Shown: piece by piece, positions 52,900 to 61,852 of the stretch | Layout: every line of letters starts with the position of its first letter | Numbering within the stretch: position 1 is the first letter of the stretch | NCBI GenBank assembly: GCA_945881875.1 | Contig: CAMCVH010000005.1 | Coordinates: forward strand, 83,335-147,334 | DNA: 64,000 bases | Reading direction: 5' to 3' | DNA from: Polynucleobacter meluiroseus | GTDB taxonomy: Bacteria > Pseudomonadota > Gammaproteobacteria > Burkholderiales > Burkholderiaceae | Program-made: the position numbers and the translations under genes | The notes under the pieces: model-generated | Told to the model about the DNA's origin: nothing | Databases searched by the model: none | Seen by the model: the letters and a program-made list of their open reading frames with translations, nothing else

Positions 52900-52910
52900 T
52901 GGTCTGACCA
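52900..52910. promoter_or_regulatory. TGGT-N3-ACCA palindrome at the regulator start
   Basis: TGGTCTGACCA lies immediately before the ATG of the GntR-family gene, suggesting autoregulation. Together with the site at 52773 it brackets the divergent promoter region; 127 bp separate the two, allowing looping. Confidence 0.6.
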
Positions 52911-52911
52911 A

Positions 52912-53664
52912 ATGAACCAACTATTTCGACACAAGGAGCGCATTTCTGATCGCGTCATTAGTGAGATTGAGGTGCAAATACTTGAAGGTTCTCTTAAGCC
53001 AGGTGATCAACTTCCCTCTGAGCGTGAGTTGGCGATGGAGATGGGTGTATCAAGGCCAACCATAAGGGAAGCAATTAATACGCTATGTACGAAAGGCTTG
53101 CTTCAGACGCGTCATGGTGGTGGTACGGTTGTCACAGACAAACTAGACTCATCATTTTCTGATTCATGGCAAGAAATGCTCTATAGGCATCCCAATATTC
53201 AATCTGACATATTAGATTTTCGAGATATGCTGGAAAGTCAAGCAGCTTGCCTTGCAGCAGAGCGAGCAACCGAAGCGGATTTAGAAAACTTAGAAAAAGC
53301 CTTCATCAAAGTGAGTAAAGCATATGCTGATGGGGAATTGCTAGAGATGGTTACTGCAGATGTGGGATTTCATCAGGCAATAGCTGAAGCGTCGCACAAT
53401 GTATTGATTGGTCATTTGAGCGCAACTTTATTGAAGTTAATAAATAGTCACGTCACTAAAAATCTTAAGTATTTAAATAATAGACCCAAAGATAAGATGC
53501 GTTTAGAAGCACAGCATCTCGGTATTTGGAATGCCATTAAAAATCGCCAGCCCCAAAAAGCGCTTGAGATCTCCAGAGAGCATATTGAATATGTAAAAGT
53601 AAGTATGGCAGCAAGCGCAAAAGAGTTTGAGCGTATGCAAAGCGCAATACGTAGAAAGGGATAG
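52912..53664 (+). CDS. GntR-family (FadR subfamily) regulator, LldR/PdhR-like
   Basis: A 250-residue repressor-type protein. The N-terminal winged helix has [26 protein letters not shown] and [12 protein letters not shown] (about 30-80). The C-terminal FCD effector domain shows the metal-site D..H pattern in [14 protein letters not shown] and later His residues. The [14 protein letters not shown] stretch is PdhR/LldR-like. It is divergent from lldD and probably senses lactate or pyruvate, though that is inferred. It is followed 5 bp later by ppc, so it may share a transcript with ppc. Confidence 0.85.
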   Translation: MNQLFRHKERISDRVISEIEVQILEGSLKPGDQLPSERELAMEMGVSRPTIREAINTLCTKGLLQTRHGGGTVVTDKLDSSFSDSWQEMLYRHPNIQSDILDFRDMLESQAACLAAERATEADLENLEKAFIKVSKAYADGELLEMVTADVGFHQAIAEASHNVLIGHLSATLLKLINSHVTKNLKYLNNRPKDKMRLEAQHLGIWNAIKNRQPQKALEISREHIEYVKVSMAASAKEFERMQSAIRRKG

Positions 53665-53669
53665 CCAAA

Positions 53670-56486
53670 GTGAAAGACACCAAAAGGTCTGCATTAGATT
53701 TAGAAAAAGCTGAAACTCCTCTGGTTGACGACATCAGGTTACTGGGCCGTATTTTAGGAGATATTATTCGAGATAAAGAAGGTAAAGATGTATACGGCCT
53801 GGTAGAGCGAGTTCGTAAACTCTCAGTTTCGTTTCATAAAGATACGAATCAATCGGCTAATAATGATTTAGCTAAATTGCTCAAGGGGCTAACTAGCACA
53901 GATGCAATGAAGGTTCTTCGCGCTTTTACCTACTTTAGTCATTTGGCCAATCTGGCTGAAGATCGTCATCATGTTCGTAGACGCATCGCTTATGAACGAC
54001 TTGGGAAATTTCAGGACGGCAGCATTCCAGTAGCTCTAAATAAACTTCAAAAGGCTGGCATTACAAACAAGATAATTACTAAAACATTAGAATCAAGTTT
54101 AATTTCACCAGTCCTTACGGCGCATCCTACAGAGGTGCAAAGAACTAGCATTTTGGAGGCAGAGCGTGACATTGCGGATCTTTTGGCTGCTCGAGACCAA
54201 ATCAAAGAATCATCCAAAGCAAGCAATCCCACTAAGGATGTATTGCTTTTAAAAGAGTTAAAACTTAACGAGGATCAGATTAGTGCTCGGGTACTGCAAA
54301 TTTGGCACACACGTCTACTGCGCTTTACTAAGCTGACAGTTGCTGACGAAATCGAAAATGCTCTAAGCTATTACGAAACTACTTTCTTGCGTGAAATCCC
54401 CAAGATATATGCTCGTATAGAGGATGAGCTTGGCACCAATTCGGTTGCTAGTTTTTTGCGAATGGGGCAGTGGATTGGTGGGGATCGGGATGGAAACCCC
54501 AATGTCAGTGCTGCAACCTTGGATTACGCGATTAAACGGCAGGCCGAGCTAGCTTTACGACACTATTTGACGGAAGTCCATCAATTAGGGCGTGAGTTAT
54601 CAGTTTCAGCATTGCTATTAAAGTTTCCTAAGAGGATGCAAGAGCTTGCATCTTCATCCCCTGATTTAAATGAACACCGTCAAGACGAACCATATCGTAG
54701 AGCCTTAACGGGAATGTATAGTCGCTTGGCTGCAACGCTAAAGGAGTTGACGGGGGCAGATGCTGCACGTCATGCGCTTAAGCCTCAAAATCCATATAAG
54801 AGTTCACAGGAGTTTTTTGGGGATCTAAAAACAATTGAGGCCTCGTTGATTTCTCAGGGCGCAAAAGCATTATCGGATCGCCGATTGCGTGGCTTAATTA
54901 GGGCGGTAGAGGTTTTTGGCTTTCACTTGGCTACGATTGATTTGCGGCAAAGCTCTGATATGCACGAGTTAGTTTTATCTGAATTGCTGGCTACGGCGCA
55001 AGTTGAACAAGATTATTCCTCATTAAGTGAAGAGCAAAAGCAGTCATTACTACTTTCACTATTAAAAGACCCAAGACCATTGAGGGTAGTAGGTCATCAA
55101 TACTCTGAGTTTGCTATTTCGGAAATTGCCATATTTGAGGCCGCTAAAAGGGTGCGCCAGTTATTTGGTAAAGACGCTATTCGTCATTACATCATTAGTC
55201 ATGCTGAAACTGTGAGTGACCTATTGGAGGTTTTATTGCTCCAAAAGGAGGTCGGCTTGATGAATGGCAATCTGGGTAAGGACGCTACAGCCGACTTAAT
55301 TGTTGTGCCTTTATTTGAGACCATTGAGGATTTGCGCAATGCAGCGCCTATCATGCATGATTTTTATGCGCTTCCAGGCATTTTGAATTTGATTAAAAAG
55401 TCAGGTGGCGAGCAAGACATCATGCTGGGTTACTCTGATTCTAATAAAGATGGCGGCATTGTCACTAGTAACTGGGAGTTGTACTGCGCAGAAAATGCTC
55501 TAGTAGGCATATTTGATCCCCTCGAGGAAAAGCACGGAATCAAATTACGTTTATTCCATGGTCGAGGCGGAACGGTTGGTCGTGGTGGTGGTCCAAGTTA
55601 TGAGGCCATCTTGGCGCAGCCTCCAGGCACGGTTCGCGGGCAAATCCGCTTAACAGAACAAGGTGAAGTGATCAGTTCTAAATATGCCAACCCAGAAATT
55701 GGTAGGCGTAACCTGGAGACATTAGTTGCAGCCACCCTAGAGGCGACACTGCTTAAGCCAACCAAATCCGCTACTAAAGCATTTTTAGAGGCTGCCGCAC
55801 AGATCTCTCAGTCAAGCATGAATGCTTATAGGGGTTTGGTATATGAAACACCTGGTTTTGCCGAATACTTTTTTGATGCAACCCCAATTCGCGAAATTGC
55901 TAAGCTGAATATCGGATCTCGTCCTGCCAGTCGCAAAGCCAATCAAAAAATTGAAGACTTGAGGGCTATTCCATGGGGATTTAGTTGGGGTCAGTGTCGC
56001 TTAACATTGCCGGGCTGGTATGGCTTTGGTTCTGCTGTGGAGGATTTTCTGAATAAAACCAAGGCTGCTGATAAAAAGGCTGCTTTAGCTTTGCTTCAAA
56101 AGATGTACAAGGAGTGGCCATTTTTTAGAACGCTTCTATCGAATATGGATATGGCCTTGGCAAAGAGTGATCTGGCATTGGCATCGAGATATAGCGATTT
56201 AGTTCCTGATGCAAAGCTTCGTAAAAGAATCTTCAGTGCCATTGAGGCAGAGTGGAGCAAAACAGTGGAAGCTCTGAATGTTATTTCCGGTGAAAAAGTT
56301 CGTTTGGCCAAGAACCCAGCATTGGCACGCTCTATACGTAATCGTTTTCCATACATTGATCCTCTTCATCATTTGCAGGTTGAACTAGTACGGCGCTACC
56401 GTGCTGGTAAACATGATGAGCGCGTACAAAGAGGCATACATATAGCAATTAATGGTATTGCTGCAGGATTGCGAAATACGGGATAA
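53670..56486 (+). CDS. ppc: Phosphoenolpyruvate carboxylase
   Basis: A 938-residue anaplerotic enzyme making oxaloacetate from PEP and bicarbonate. [12 protein letters not shown] (catalytic His, near 150), [37 protein letters not shown] (near 631) and the C-terminal [10 protein letters not shown] are all intact. The start is GTG at 53670 with AAAGGG about 10 bp upstream. It follows a lactate-type regulator, not the hemC-like neighbours I would expect in relatives. By eye it uses AGG, AGA and ATA codons more than rpoD or ppsA. Ended by palindromes before ppsA. Confidence 0.95.
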   Translation: MKDTKRSALDLEKAETPLVDDIRLLGRILGDIIRDKEGKDVYGLVERVRKLSVSFHKDTNQSANNDLAKLLKGLTSTDAMKVLRAFTYFSHLANLAEDRHHVRRRIAYERLGKFQDGSIPVALNKLQKAGITNKIITKTLESSLISPVLTAHPTEVQRTSILEAERDIADLLAARDQIKESSKASNPTKDVLLLKELKLNEDQISARVLQIWHTRLLRFTKLTVADEIENALSYYETTFLREIPKIYARIEDELGTNSVASFLRMGQWIGGDRDGNPNVSAATLDYAIKRQAELALRHYLTEVHQLGRELSVSALLLKFPKRMQELASSSPDLNEHRQDEPYRRALTGMYSRLAATLKELTGADAARHALKPQNPYKSSQEFFGDLKTIEASLISQGAKALSDRRLRGLIRAVEVFGFHLATIDLRQSSDMHELVLSELLATAQVEQDYSSLSEEQKQSLLLSLLKDPRPLRVVGHQYSEFAISEIAIFEAAKRVRQLFGKDAIRHYIISHAETVSDLLEVLLLQKEVGLMNGNLGKDATADLIVVPLFETIEDLRNAAPIMHDFYALPGILNLIKKSGGEQDIMLGYSDSNKDGGIVTSNWELYCAENALVGIFDPLEEKHGIKLRLFHGRGGTVGRGGGPSYEAILAQPPGTVRGQIRLTEQGEVISSKYANPEIGRRNLETLVAATLEATLLKPTKSATKAFLEAAAQISQSSMNAYRGLVYETPGFAEYFFDATPIREIAKLNIGSRPASRKANQKIEDLRAIPWGFSWGQCRLTLPGWYGFGSAVEDFLNKTKAADKKAALALLQKMYKEWPFFRTLLSNMDMALAKSDLALASRYSDLVPDAKLRKRIFSAIEAEWSKTVEALNVISGEKVRLAKNPALARSIRNRFPYIDPLHHLQVELVRRYRAGKHDERVQRGIHIAINGIAAGLRNTG

Positions 56487-56540
56487 GCGTTACTTAAAGT
56501 AACGCTTATCAAATAAAAGCTAGGGCAGCAATCTAGCTTT
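56482..56540 (+). repeat. Two perfect inverted repeats between ppc and ppsA
   Basis: A 14-bp palindrome (56482-56495 with 56497-56510) contains the ppc stop. An 8-bp one, AAAGCTAG with CTAGCTTT, lies at 56516-56523 and 56533-56540. Neither has a strong T tract after it, so they could be weak terminators, an mRNA-stability element or an attenuator before ppsA. Confidence 0.55.
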
Positions 56541-56572
56541 GCAACCAGTTTCCCATTACTTAGAGAGTTGTT

Positions 56573-58951
56573 ATGTCCAATCCAAACCATGCAAATGCAT
56601 ACGTTTTACCCTTTGAGGAGTTACGCATGTCTGACGTTGAGTCAGTCGGCGGTAAAAATGCCTCATTGGGTGAGATGATTTCACAGTTAAATGCTTCGGG
56701 TGTGCGTGTTCCTACTGGTTTCGCAACCACCGCATTAGCGTTCCGCGATTTCTTGTTGCACAACAAATTAACCGAGCGTATTAATGATCGTTTAGATAAG
56801 CTCAATGTTGATGACGTTAAAGCGTTGGCTGAGGCTGGCGCTGAGATCCGTCGTTGGGTTGAGGAGGCACCATTCCAAGAGCGTTTAGAAAAAGAAATTC
56901 GTGAAGCGTTCAAGGTATTAGATGCTGATGGCAAAGGCTCATTTGCAGTTCGTTCATCCGCTACTGCTGAAGATTTACCTGATGCGTCATTTGCTGGCCA
57001 GCAAGAATCATTTTTGAACGTTGTTGGTATTGATGACATCTTGCATCGTATTCGTGAGGTATTTGCCTCTTTATATAACGACCGTGCAATTTCATATCGC
57101 GTTCACAAAGGTTTTGCTCATGCAGAGGTAGCCCTGTCTGCCGGTATTCAGCGTATGGTCCGATCTGATAAAGCCGCCTCTGGTGTGATGTTCACACTTG
57201 ATACTGAGTCAGGCTTTCAGGATGCAGTCTTTATTACATCAAGCTATGGCTTGGGTGAAACAGTGGTGCAAGGTGCGGTGAACCCTGATGAGTTCTACGT
57301 ATTCAAACCAATCTTGGCAGCCGGTAAATATCCAATTATTCGCAGAAGTTTGGGTTCAAAGTTAATTCAGATGCAATTTACTGCACCTGGTGAGACTGGT
57401 CGCGTTAAAACGGTAGACGTTCCTTTGGAGCAACGCAATCGTTATTCCATTTCTGATGAAGACGTTTCAGAATTAGCTAGATATGCCATGATCATCGAGA
57501 AACACTATCAACGTCCGATGGATATTGAGTGGGGCAAAGATGGTATCGATGGCAAGATTTACATTCTTCAGGCTCGCCCTGAGACTGTGAAGAGTCAGGC
57601 GCATGGCAAGGTTGAAATGCGTTACAAGCTCAAAGGCAATTCAACAGTTTTAACAACTGGTCGTGCGATTGGTCAAAAGATTGGTACCGGAACAGTTCGT
57701 ATAGTTAAAGATGCCAGTGAGATGGATCGTGTTCAGCCTGGTGATGTGTTGGTGGCAGATATGACTGACCCTAATTGGGAGCCAGTGATGAAGCGTGCTG
57801 CTGCGATTGTGACAAACCGTGGTGGACGAACTTGTCATGCGGCGATTATTGCTCGTGAGTTAGGCGTTCCTGCTGTGGTCGGTTGTGGTGATGCAACGCA
57901 TGCACTCAAAGATGGTACGGTTGTCACAGTATCGTGTGCTGAAGGTGATGAGGGTCGTATTTATGACGGTCCTATTGAGACTGAGGTAACTGAGATTACT
58001 CGCGGTGTCTTGCCAGAGATACCAGTAAAGATCATGATGAACGTGGGTAATCCACAGTTGGCTTTTGATTTCTGCCAAATCCCTAACGGTGGCGTAGGTC
58101 TTGCTCGTTTGGAATTCATCATTAATAACAATATTGGTGTTCATCCAAAAGCAATTTTGGAATACCCAAACATTGATTTGGATTTAAAGAAGGCGGTTGA
58201 GAGTGTGGCTCGCGGTCATGCAAGTCCGAGAGCTTTCTATGTGGATAAATTGGCTGAAGGTATTGCCACAATTGCCGCAGCTTTCTATCCAAAGCCAGTG
58301 ATTGTTCGTTTATCAGATTTCAAATCCAACGAATACAAGAAGCTAATTGGCGGTTCACGTTATGAGCCTGACGAAGAAAATCCAATGTTAGGTTTCCGTG
58401 GCGCATCTCGTTACATTTCCGATGATTTTGCTGAAGCATTTGCTATGGAATGTGAAGCAATGAAGCGTGTACGTAATGAGATGGGTTTGACCAACGTAGA
58501 AATCATGATCCCATTTGTAAGAACAGTGAGCCAAGCAGAAAGAGTGATTGGCTTATTGGGCAAACATGGCTTGAAGCGTGGCGAGAATGGTTTGCGCGTC
58601 ATTATGATGTGCGAAATCCCATCCAATGCTATCTTGGCTGAGCAGTTCTTAGAACACTTTGATGGTTTCTCAATTGGTTCTAATGACTTAACTCAACTAA
58701 CGCTTGGTTTGGATCGAGACTCCGGTATGGAGTTGCTAGCGATTGACTTTGATGAGCGTGATCCAGCCGTTGAGTTTTTGGTTGCTAGAGCCATTGAGAC
58801 ATGCCGAGCCAAAGGTAAGTACATTGGTATTTGCGGCCAAGGACCTTCAGATCATCCTGACTTTGCTAAATGGTTAATGGATAAAGGTATTACCTCTATT
58901 TCATTAAACCCAGATACCGTTGTGGATACTTGGACTTTATTGGCTAAGTAA
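56573..58951 (+). CDS. ppsA: Phosphoenolpyruvate synthase
   Basis: A 792-residue enzyme converting pyruvate and ATP to PEP, AMP and phosphate. The N-terminal ATP-grasp domain has [12 protein letters not shown] and [20 protein letters not shown]. The swivelling phosphohistidine domain holds [15 protein letters not shown] (His near 422). The PEP/pyruvate domain has a [10 protein letters not shown] active-site Cys. Its downstream neighbour is a fragment of smpB on the other strand. No ppsR (kinase-phosphatase regulator), usually divergent from ppsA, is present here. Confidence 0.95.
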   Translation: MSNPNHANAYVLPFEELRMSDVESVGGKNASLGEMISQLNASGVRVPTGFATTALAFRDFLLHNKLTERINDRLDKLNVDDVKALAEAGAEIRRWVEEAPFQERLEKEIREAFKVLDADGKGSFAVRSSATAEDLPDASFAGQQESFLNVVGIDDILHRIREVFASLYNDRAISYRVHKGFAHAEVALSAGIQRMVRSDKAASGVMFTLDTESGFQDAVFITSSYGLGETVVQGAVNPDEFYVFKPILAAGKYPIIRRSLGSKLIQMQFTAPGETGRVKTVDVPLEQRNRYSISDEDVSELARYAMIIEKHYQRPMDIEWGKDGIDGKIYILQARPETVKSQAHGKVEMRYKLKGNSTVLTTGRAIGQKIGTGTVRIVKDASEMDRVQPGDVLVADMTDPNWEPVMKRAAAIVTNRGGRTCHAAIIARELGVPAVVGCGDATHALKDGTVVTVSCAEGDEGRIYDGPIETEVTEITRGVLPEIPVKIMMNVGNPQLAFDFCQIPNGGVGLARLEFIINNNIGVHPKAILEYPNIDLDLKKAVESVARGHASPRAFYVDKLAEGIATIAAAFYPKPVIVRLSDFKSNEYKKLIGGSRYEPDEENPMLGFRGASRYISDDFAEAFAMECEAMKRVRNEMGLTNVEIMIPFVRTVSQAERVIGLLGKHGLKRGENGLRVIMMCEIPSNAILAEQFLEHFDGFSIGSNDLTQLTLGLDRDSGMELLAIDFDERDPAVEFLVARAIETCRAKGKYIGICGQGPSDHPDFAKWLMDKGITSISLNPDTVVDTWTLLAK

Positions 58952-58970
58952 CAAAACAACAGCAATAAAA

Positions 58971-59026
58971 AAGCGGACTAAATTAGTCCGCTATCTTGGA
59001 GCCCGAACGCATAATTCGGGCTTTTT
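58971..59026. terminator. Two hairpins between ppsA and the smpB fragment
   Basis: The first (58971-58991, AGCGGACTAA and its complement) has a T run on the minus strand and would end the smpB-type transcript. The second, GCCCGAA (59001-59007) with TTCGGGC (59015-59021) then TTTTT, works on the plus strand for ppsA and lies inside the coding part of the smpB fragment. Confidence 0.8.
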
Positions 59027-59378
59027 CTATTTGCCAGTCTCTATCTTTTGAGGCTTCGCGTTTATCGTGTTGCTTCTTACCGCGACCTAGCCCCATCTTT
59101 TCTTTAAATCGAATTTCATCGTACATTTCACTGGCAGACCGCTTAGCATATTCAAGATTGTTATGCCTTGTGGAATAGCAGTGCCACTTTCGGTCAAATA
59201 GCTTGAAGCGCACTTGCCAAACAGAGCTATCAGGTCTTTTATATAAAACCACTTCACCATCTCTTAAGTAAATAAGATCTGATGTTGATTCTTTGGCTTG
59301 TATATTTGGGATCGGAACAAAGATGGGCTTACTAACTTGTGAATAATTGAGATAATTGGATTGGTGTATGATTTTCAT
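58983..59378 (-). CDS. Chimeric frame: tyrosine-integrase N-terminus fused to SmpB C-terminus
   Basis: A 131-residue open frame of two unrelated parts. Residues about 35-97 ([20 protein letters not shown], then YSTR, LEYAKR and EMYDE..FKEKMGL) match the N-terminal, arm-binding type region of site-specific tyrosine integrases. Residues about 98-131 ([20 protein letters not shown], then EKARIMR) match the basic C-terminal tail of SmpB, the tmRNA-binding protein. Neither part keeps its core: no integrase catalytic domain and no SmpB OB fold. The ATG and frame are intact, so a protein could be made, but it is most likely a deletion or recombination product. The ppsA terminator is embedded in its 3' end. 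Confidence 0.8.
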   Translation of the reverse strand: MKIIHQSNYLNYSQVSKPIFVPIPNIQAKESTSDLIYLRDGEVVLYKRPDSSVWQVRFKLFDRKWHCYSTRHNNLEYAKRSASEMYDEIRFKEKMGLGRGKKQHDKREASKDRDWQIEKARIMRSGSKIAD

Positions 59379-59430
59379 ATAGTTAAAAAGCTTAATTTCA
59401 CAACAAATGAAAATTTAGCCATATAAAAAC

Positions 59431-59497
59431 ACTACACATAACACTACACACCGATATTTGAAGCTTGTAGAGACCCTGTTTATGGAGTTCAAGTCCG
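59431..59497 (+). repeat. Inverted arm-type octamers and attP-like core
   Basis: Two ACTACACA octamers (59431-59438, 59443-59450) are the reverse complement of the TGTGTAGT pairs found at 51356-51374 and 59600-59618. They lie 53-72 bp before the integrase-fragment start. TGTTTATGGAGTTCAAGTCC plus G at 59477-59497 equals 51441-51461. Arm sites plus a T-loop core, next to an integrase start, fit an element end. No gene is seen from 59379 to 59740. Confidence 0.6.
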
Positions 59498-59507
59498 GTA
59501 TACTGTT

Positions 59508-59683
59508 CTCATAATCCTTTGGTCGTTGGTTCAAGTCCAACAGGGCCCACCAATAAAATCAATGACTTAGTGTGAAAACGCTAAGTCATTTTTCTTTTCT
59601 GTGTAGTCGGTGTGTAGTAAAAAAGTCACATAACCAACTGCAAACTCAATAGATATGGATGTCTGAGTTGGAGCAATAAACAA
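59508..59683 (+). repeat. Right copy of tRNA-3'-end direct repeat (att-like)
   Basis: 59508-59570 repeats 51264-51326 exactly: anticodon loop, T arm and CCA end of the tRNA. Similarity continues to about 59683 with TGTGTAGT octamers at 59600-59607 and 59611-59618. There is no D arm or 5' acceptor strand before it, so it is not a tRNA gene. It marks the right border of the 8.2-kb interval and perhaps the left end of a second element. Confidence 0.88.
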
Positions 59684-59740
59684 TTAAATAATTTTTGAAG
59701 CATTCATAAAGTAAGTATTGATTCATTCGGAAGTAAATCA

Positions 59741-60091
59741 TCACAATAGTTGAATTCCAAAGTTTTTCATCAATAAGGCAAAGAGTCCAAAACAGATAAC
59801 AGTCACCGCAACACTTGCGCCAATCGTTAACCAAAAACCTAATTTAGGAAGCAGGTATGGAAATAGTAGAAACATTGGCAGAGTCGGAATCACATACCAA
59901 AATGTGTAATAAGCGTGGTTTGCTATTTTCTCTTCTGATTGATTCTCAATAAAAAGCCAAGTTAAGGTTAGTAACGTTATCAACGGTAGTGCCGCAATGA
60001 ATCCGCCTAATTTGTCACTTCGTTTGGCTACTTCACTGACGAATACAACTATTCCGGCTGTTAATAGGTATTTTGTAATGATCCAAGTCAT
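59741..60091 (-). CDS. DUF3147-like small membrane protein
   Basis: A 116-residue protein with four hydrophobic segments (about 4-20, 30-50, 64-84, 88-110) and a VSEVAKRSDKLGGFIAALPL stretch seen in DUF3147/GlpM-type proteins. Function unknown. AAGGATAGGA precedes the ATG. It is the last gene of a leftward metal-related run and lies 150 bp from the att-like repeat. Confidence 0.7.
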   Translation of the reverse strand: MTWIITKYLLTAGIVVFVSEVAKRSDKLGGFIAALPLITLLTLTWLFIENQSEEKIANHAYYTFWYVIPTLPMFLLFPYLLPKLGFWLTIGASVAVTVICFGLFALLMKNFGIQLL

Positions 60092-60101
60092 TCCTATCCT
60101 T

Positions 60102-60127
60102 AGTTAGGGTGCTTTTGCACCCTAACT
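60102..60127. repeat. 11-bp hairpin between two small genes
   Basis: AGTTAGGGTGC (60102-60112) and its exact complement (60117-60127) flank a TTTT loop, between the start of the DUF3147-like gene and the end of the DUF6488-like gene. There is no downstream T run on either strand, so its role is unclear; it could stabilise or attenuate the mRNA. Confidence 0.5.
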
Positions 60128-60149
60128 GTTAAACGTTCAAATTAAATAT

Positions 60150-60500
60150 CTACTGACCTGTATGATTTGTTGCAATGAAATTACCAGGTGGCGTAAAGAA
60201 CATATAAAGATTTACCTTTGTTTTGTCTTGGAGGGCTGAGTTTTTATATACAACTTTCCATTCCTTACCTTTCTTGCCATCTACTAAATCAATAGAGCTA
60301 TGCTTGATTGGCTCCCAAGATTTATCTAACTTACCGCTTTTAATCAGGCTTTGTTTACGAATATCAGCACACTTCGAAATAACTGATTCAGCTGCGGGTT
60401 TAGATCCATGAAAATGGCAGCTTTCTCCAGGGCCAGCAAATGAGGTATTTGCAAAAGTTAGTGATGCTAGTAAACCCATCATTGAAATATATTTTTTCAT
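60150..60500 (-). CDS. Small exported protein (DUF6488-like)
   Basis: A 116-residue protein with a clean signal peptide (hydrophobic 6-21, cleavage after SFA). The mature part begins with GPGESCHFHG, a possible metal-binding Cys/His patch, and later has IKSGKLDKSWEPI and a LYMFFTPPGNFIATNHTG ending that resembles small periplasmic proteins near copper or cobalt efflux genes (DUF6488 by recall). TAAGGAG lies 5 bp before the ATG. It follows the HupE-like gene by 18 bp. Confidence 0.6.
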   Translation of the reverse strand: MKKYISMMGLLASLTFANTSFAGPGESCHFHGSKPAAESVISKCADIRKQSLIKSGKLDKSWEPIKHSSIDLVDGKKGKEWKVVYKNSALQDKTKVNLYMFFTPPGNFIATNHTGQ

Positions 60501-60518
60501 TTTTTACTCCTTAAATAA

Positions 60519-61304
60519 TTAAAGTGAATTACGACTTGAATCGGTTGTATTTTTTATATCCATATCTTCATGAATATGACGATGCTCTTCTGTTGGGAAT
60601 CTAAAGTTTTCACCATTAACATCATGCTGATAGCCATGAAGTTGGGCAAATAACAAATAAACACCTGCGAGAATTAAACCTAGGTTGGCGAAATAGCTAA
60701 ACCTTGTGAATGACTCAGTTTTTCTCCAAATTGACAAGGCACCTACCATTACAACCAAGGCTGCAATCTGTCCAGCTTCAACACCTACGTTAAAGCTAAG
60801 GATGCGAAGTAACATTTGTAGTGAGTCATCACCTAATGGTAATTGCTGTAATCGAGTGGATAAGCCAAAGCCATGTAATAAGCCAAAGGCAAAAACAACT
60901 TTGATCAAATTAGGCGAAGCCATATTGAAGTGTTTTTGGAACCCGCCATTGTTGTCAAAACCCTTGTAGATAACGCTTACAGCAATGATTGCATCAACTA
61001 ACCAGTAGTTCCATGTAATCTGGAAGAATGTTGCAAATACCAAGGTGATGCAGTGTCCAATGGTAAAGACTGTGACAAATTTCACTACATCTTTTAGTGT
61101 TGTCAAAAAGAAAACAACGCCAAATAAAAATAGCAAATGGTCGTAACCCGTCAGCATATGGCTTGCGCCAAGACCGATATATCTAATATATCCGCCATCA
61201 AGCATGCTCTGCTTGTCTGCCTCACTGATTCCATGAGCGATTGCTATTAGTGGAAAGCACGCAAGCAGAAACAACCCAATAAACTGGGTAAATCTATGTT
61301 TCAT
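60519..61304 (-). CDS. HupE/UreJ-family membrane protein
   Basis: A 261-residue inner-membrane protein with a signal-like N-terminus (about 8-23), then about six further hydrophobic segments. The HupE/UreJ hallmark GASHMLTGYDHLLFLFGVVFF has the conserved His and Asp residues, with FTIGHCITL and GLLHGFGLS following. A His-rich EEHRHIHEDMD tail is exposed. The family carries nickel or is linked to copper/metal loci; the metal here is not shown. GAGG precedes the ATG. Confidence 0.83.
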   Translation of the reverse strand: MKHRFTQFIGLFLLACFPLIAIAHGISEADKQSMLDGGYIRYIGLGASHMLTGYDHLLFLFGVVFFLTTLKDVVKFVTVFTIGHCITLVFATFFQITWNYWLVDAIIAVSVIYKGFDNNGGFQKHFNMASPNLIKVVFAFGLLHGFGLSTRLQQLPLGDDSLQMLLRILSFNVGVEAGQIAALVVMVGALSIWRKTESFTRFSYFANLGLILAGVYLLFAQLHGYQHDVNGENFRFPTEEHRHIHEDMDIKNTTDSSRNSL

Positions 61305-61360
61305 AAATACCTCAACAGTTAATTAAGAATAGCCCAAATATGAATGGGCAACTGAAGAAT

Positions 61361-61711
61361 TTAGGTATTGTTGCGCGGAGGACGAAGAAGTTTCTTTAAA
61401 AAAACTTCAGGGGGTGCTCTGTCAGATAGAGCCCTAAGAACTAGAGGTTCGCCAAATATATGATCTTTATTACACGTAGCCAGAAGCCCAATGGTTTGAA
61501 AACTGTCGGTGATGTGTAAATGCGGCGTATCAATATCGTCGTGGTCTAAGTGTGAGAGATAAGGATCATGGTGATGATGATCAATACTCACAGAATGTTC
61601 TGTGAGCTCATGAACATTTTCAAAAATAGCAGCATGACTCATGGACAGATTTATAAAAAAAATCTGAATACACGTAAAAATAACGAAAAATGTGTTTTTA
61701 ATTTTCGGCAC
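61361..61711 (-). CDS. Histidine-rich exported small protein
   Basis: A 116-residue protein with a signal peptide (hydrophobic about 8-26, then SHAAIF) and a His/Asp-rich central stretch (DHHHHDPYLSHLDHDDIDTP) likely to bind divalent metal. It ends in basic KKLLRPPR. No named family is recognised. The start is GTG at 61711, weakly supported; it is needed for the signal peptide. It is upstream of the HupE-like gene and divergent from the Cys-rich gene at 61853, so metal control of the shared 141-bp gap is plausible. No recognisable operator is seen there. Confidence 0.6.
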   Translation of the reverse strand: MPKIKNTFFVIFTCIQIFFINLSMSHAAIFENVHELTEHSVSIDHHHHDPYLSHLDHDDIDTPHLHITDSFQTIGLLATCNKDHIFGEPLVLRALSDRAPPEVFLKKLLRPPRNNT

Positions 61712-61852
61712 CAGCCAATTCTAAGGCAAAAAAGCCGATTTAACCTAAGCTAACTATGGGCTGTTCCATGTTTTTCATTCCAATTAAACGTATTCTGTAA
61801 GGAATTAGTCCTTCGATTAGCAAGGATACCCAAATGCTGATAAAGTGAAACT

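Noticed and set aside
59508..59552. A second CAU tRNA gene
   Set aside because: Only the anticodon loop to CCA end is present; the D arm and 5' acceptor strand are missing, so it is a recombination scar.
51264..59683. CRISPR array
   Set aside because: Repeats here are few, long and tRNA-derived, with no regularly spaced short repeats or cas genes in the window.
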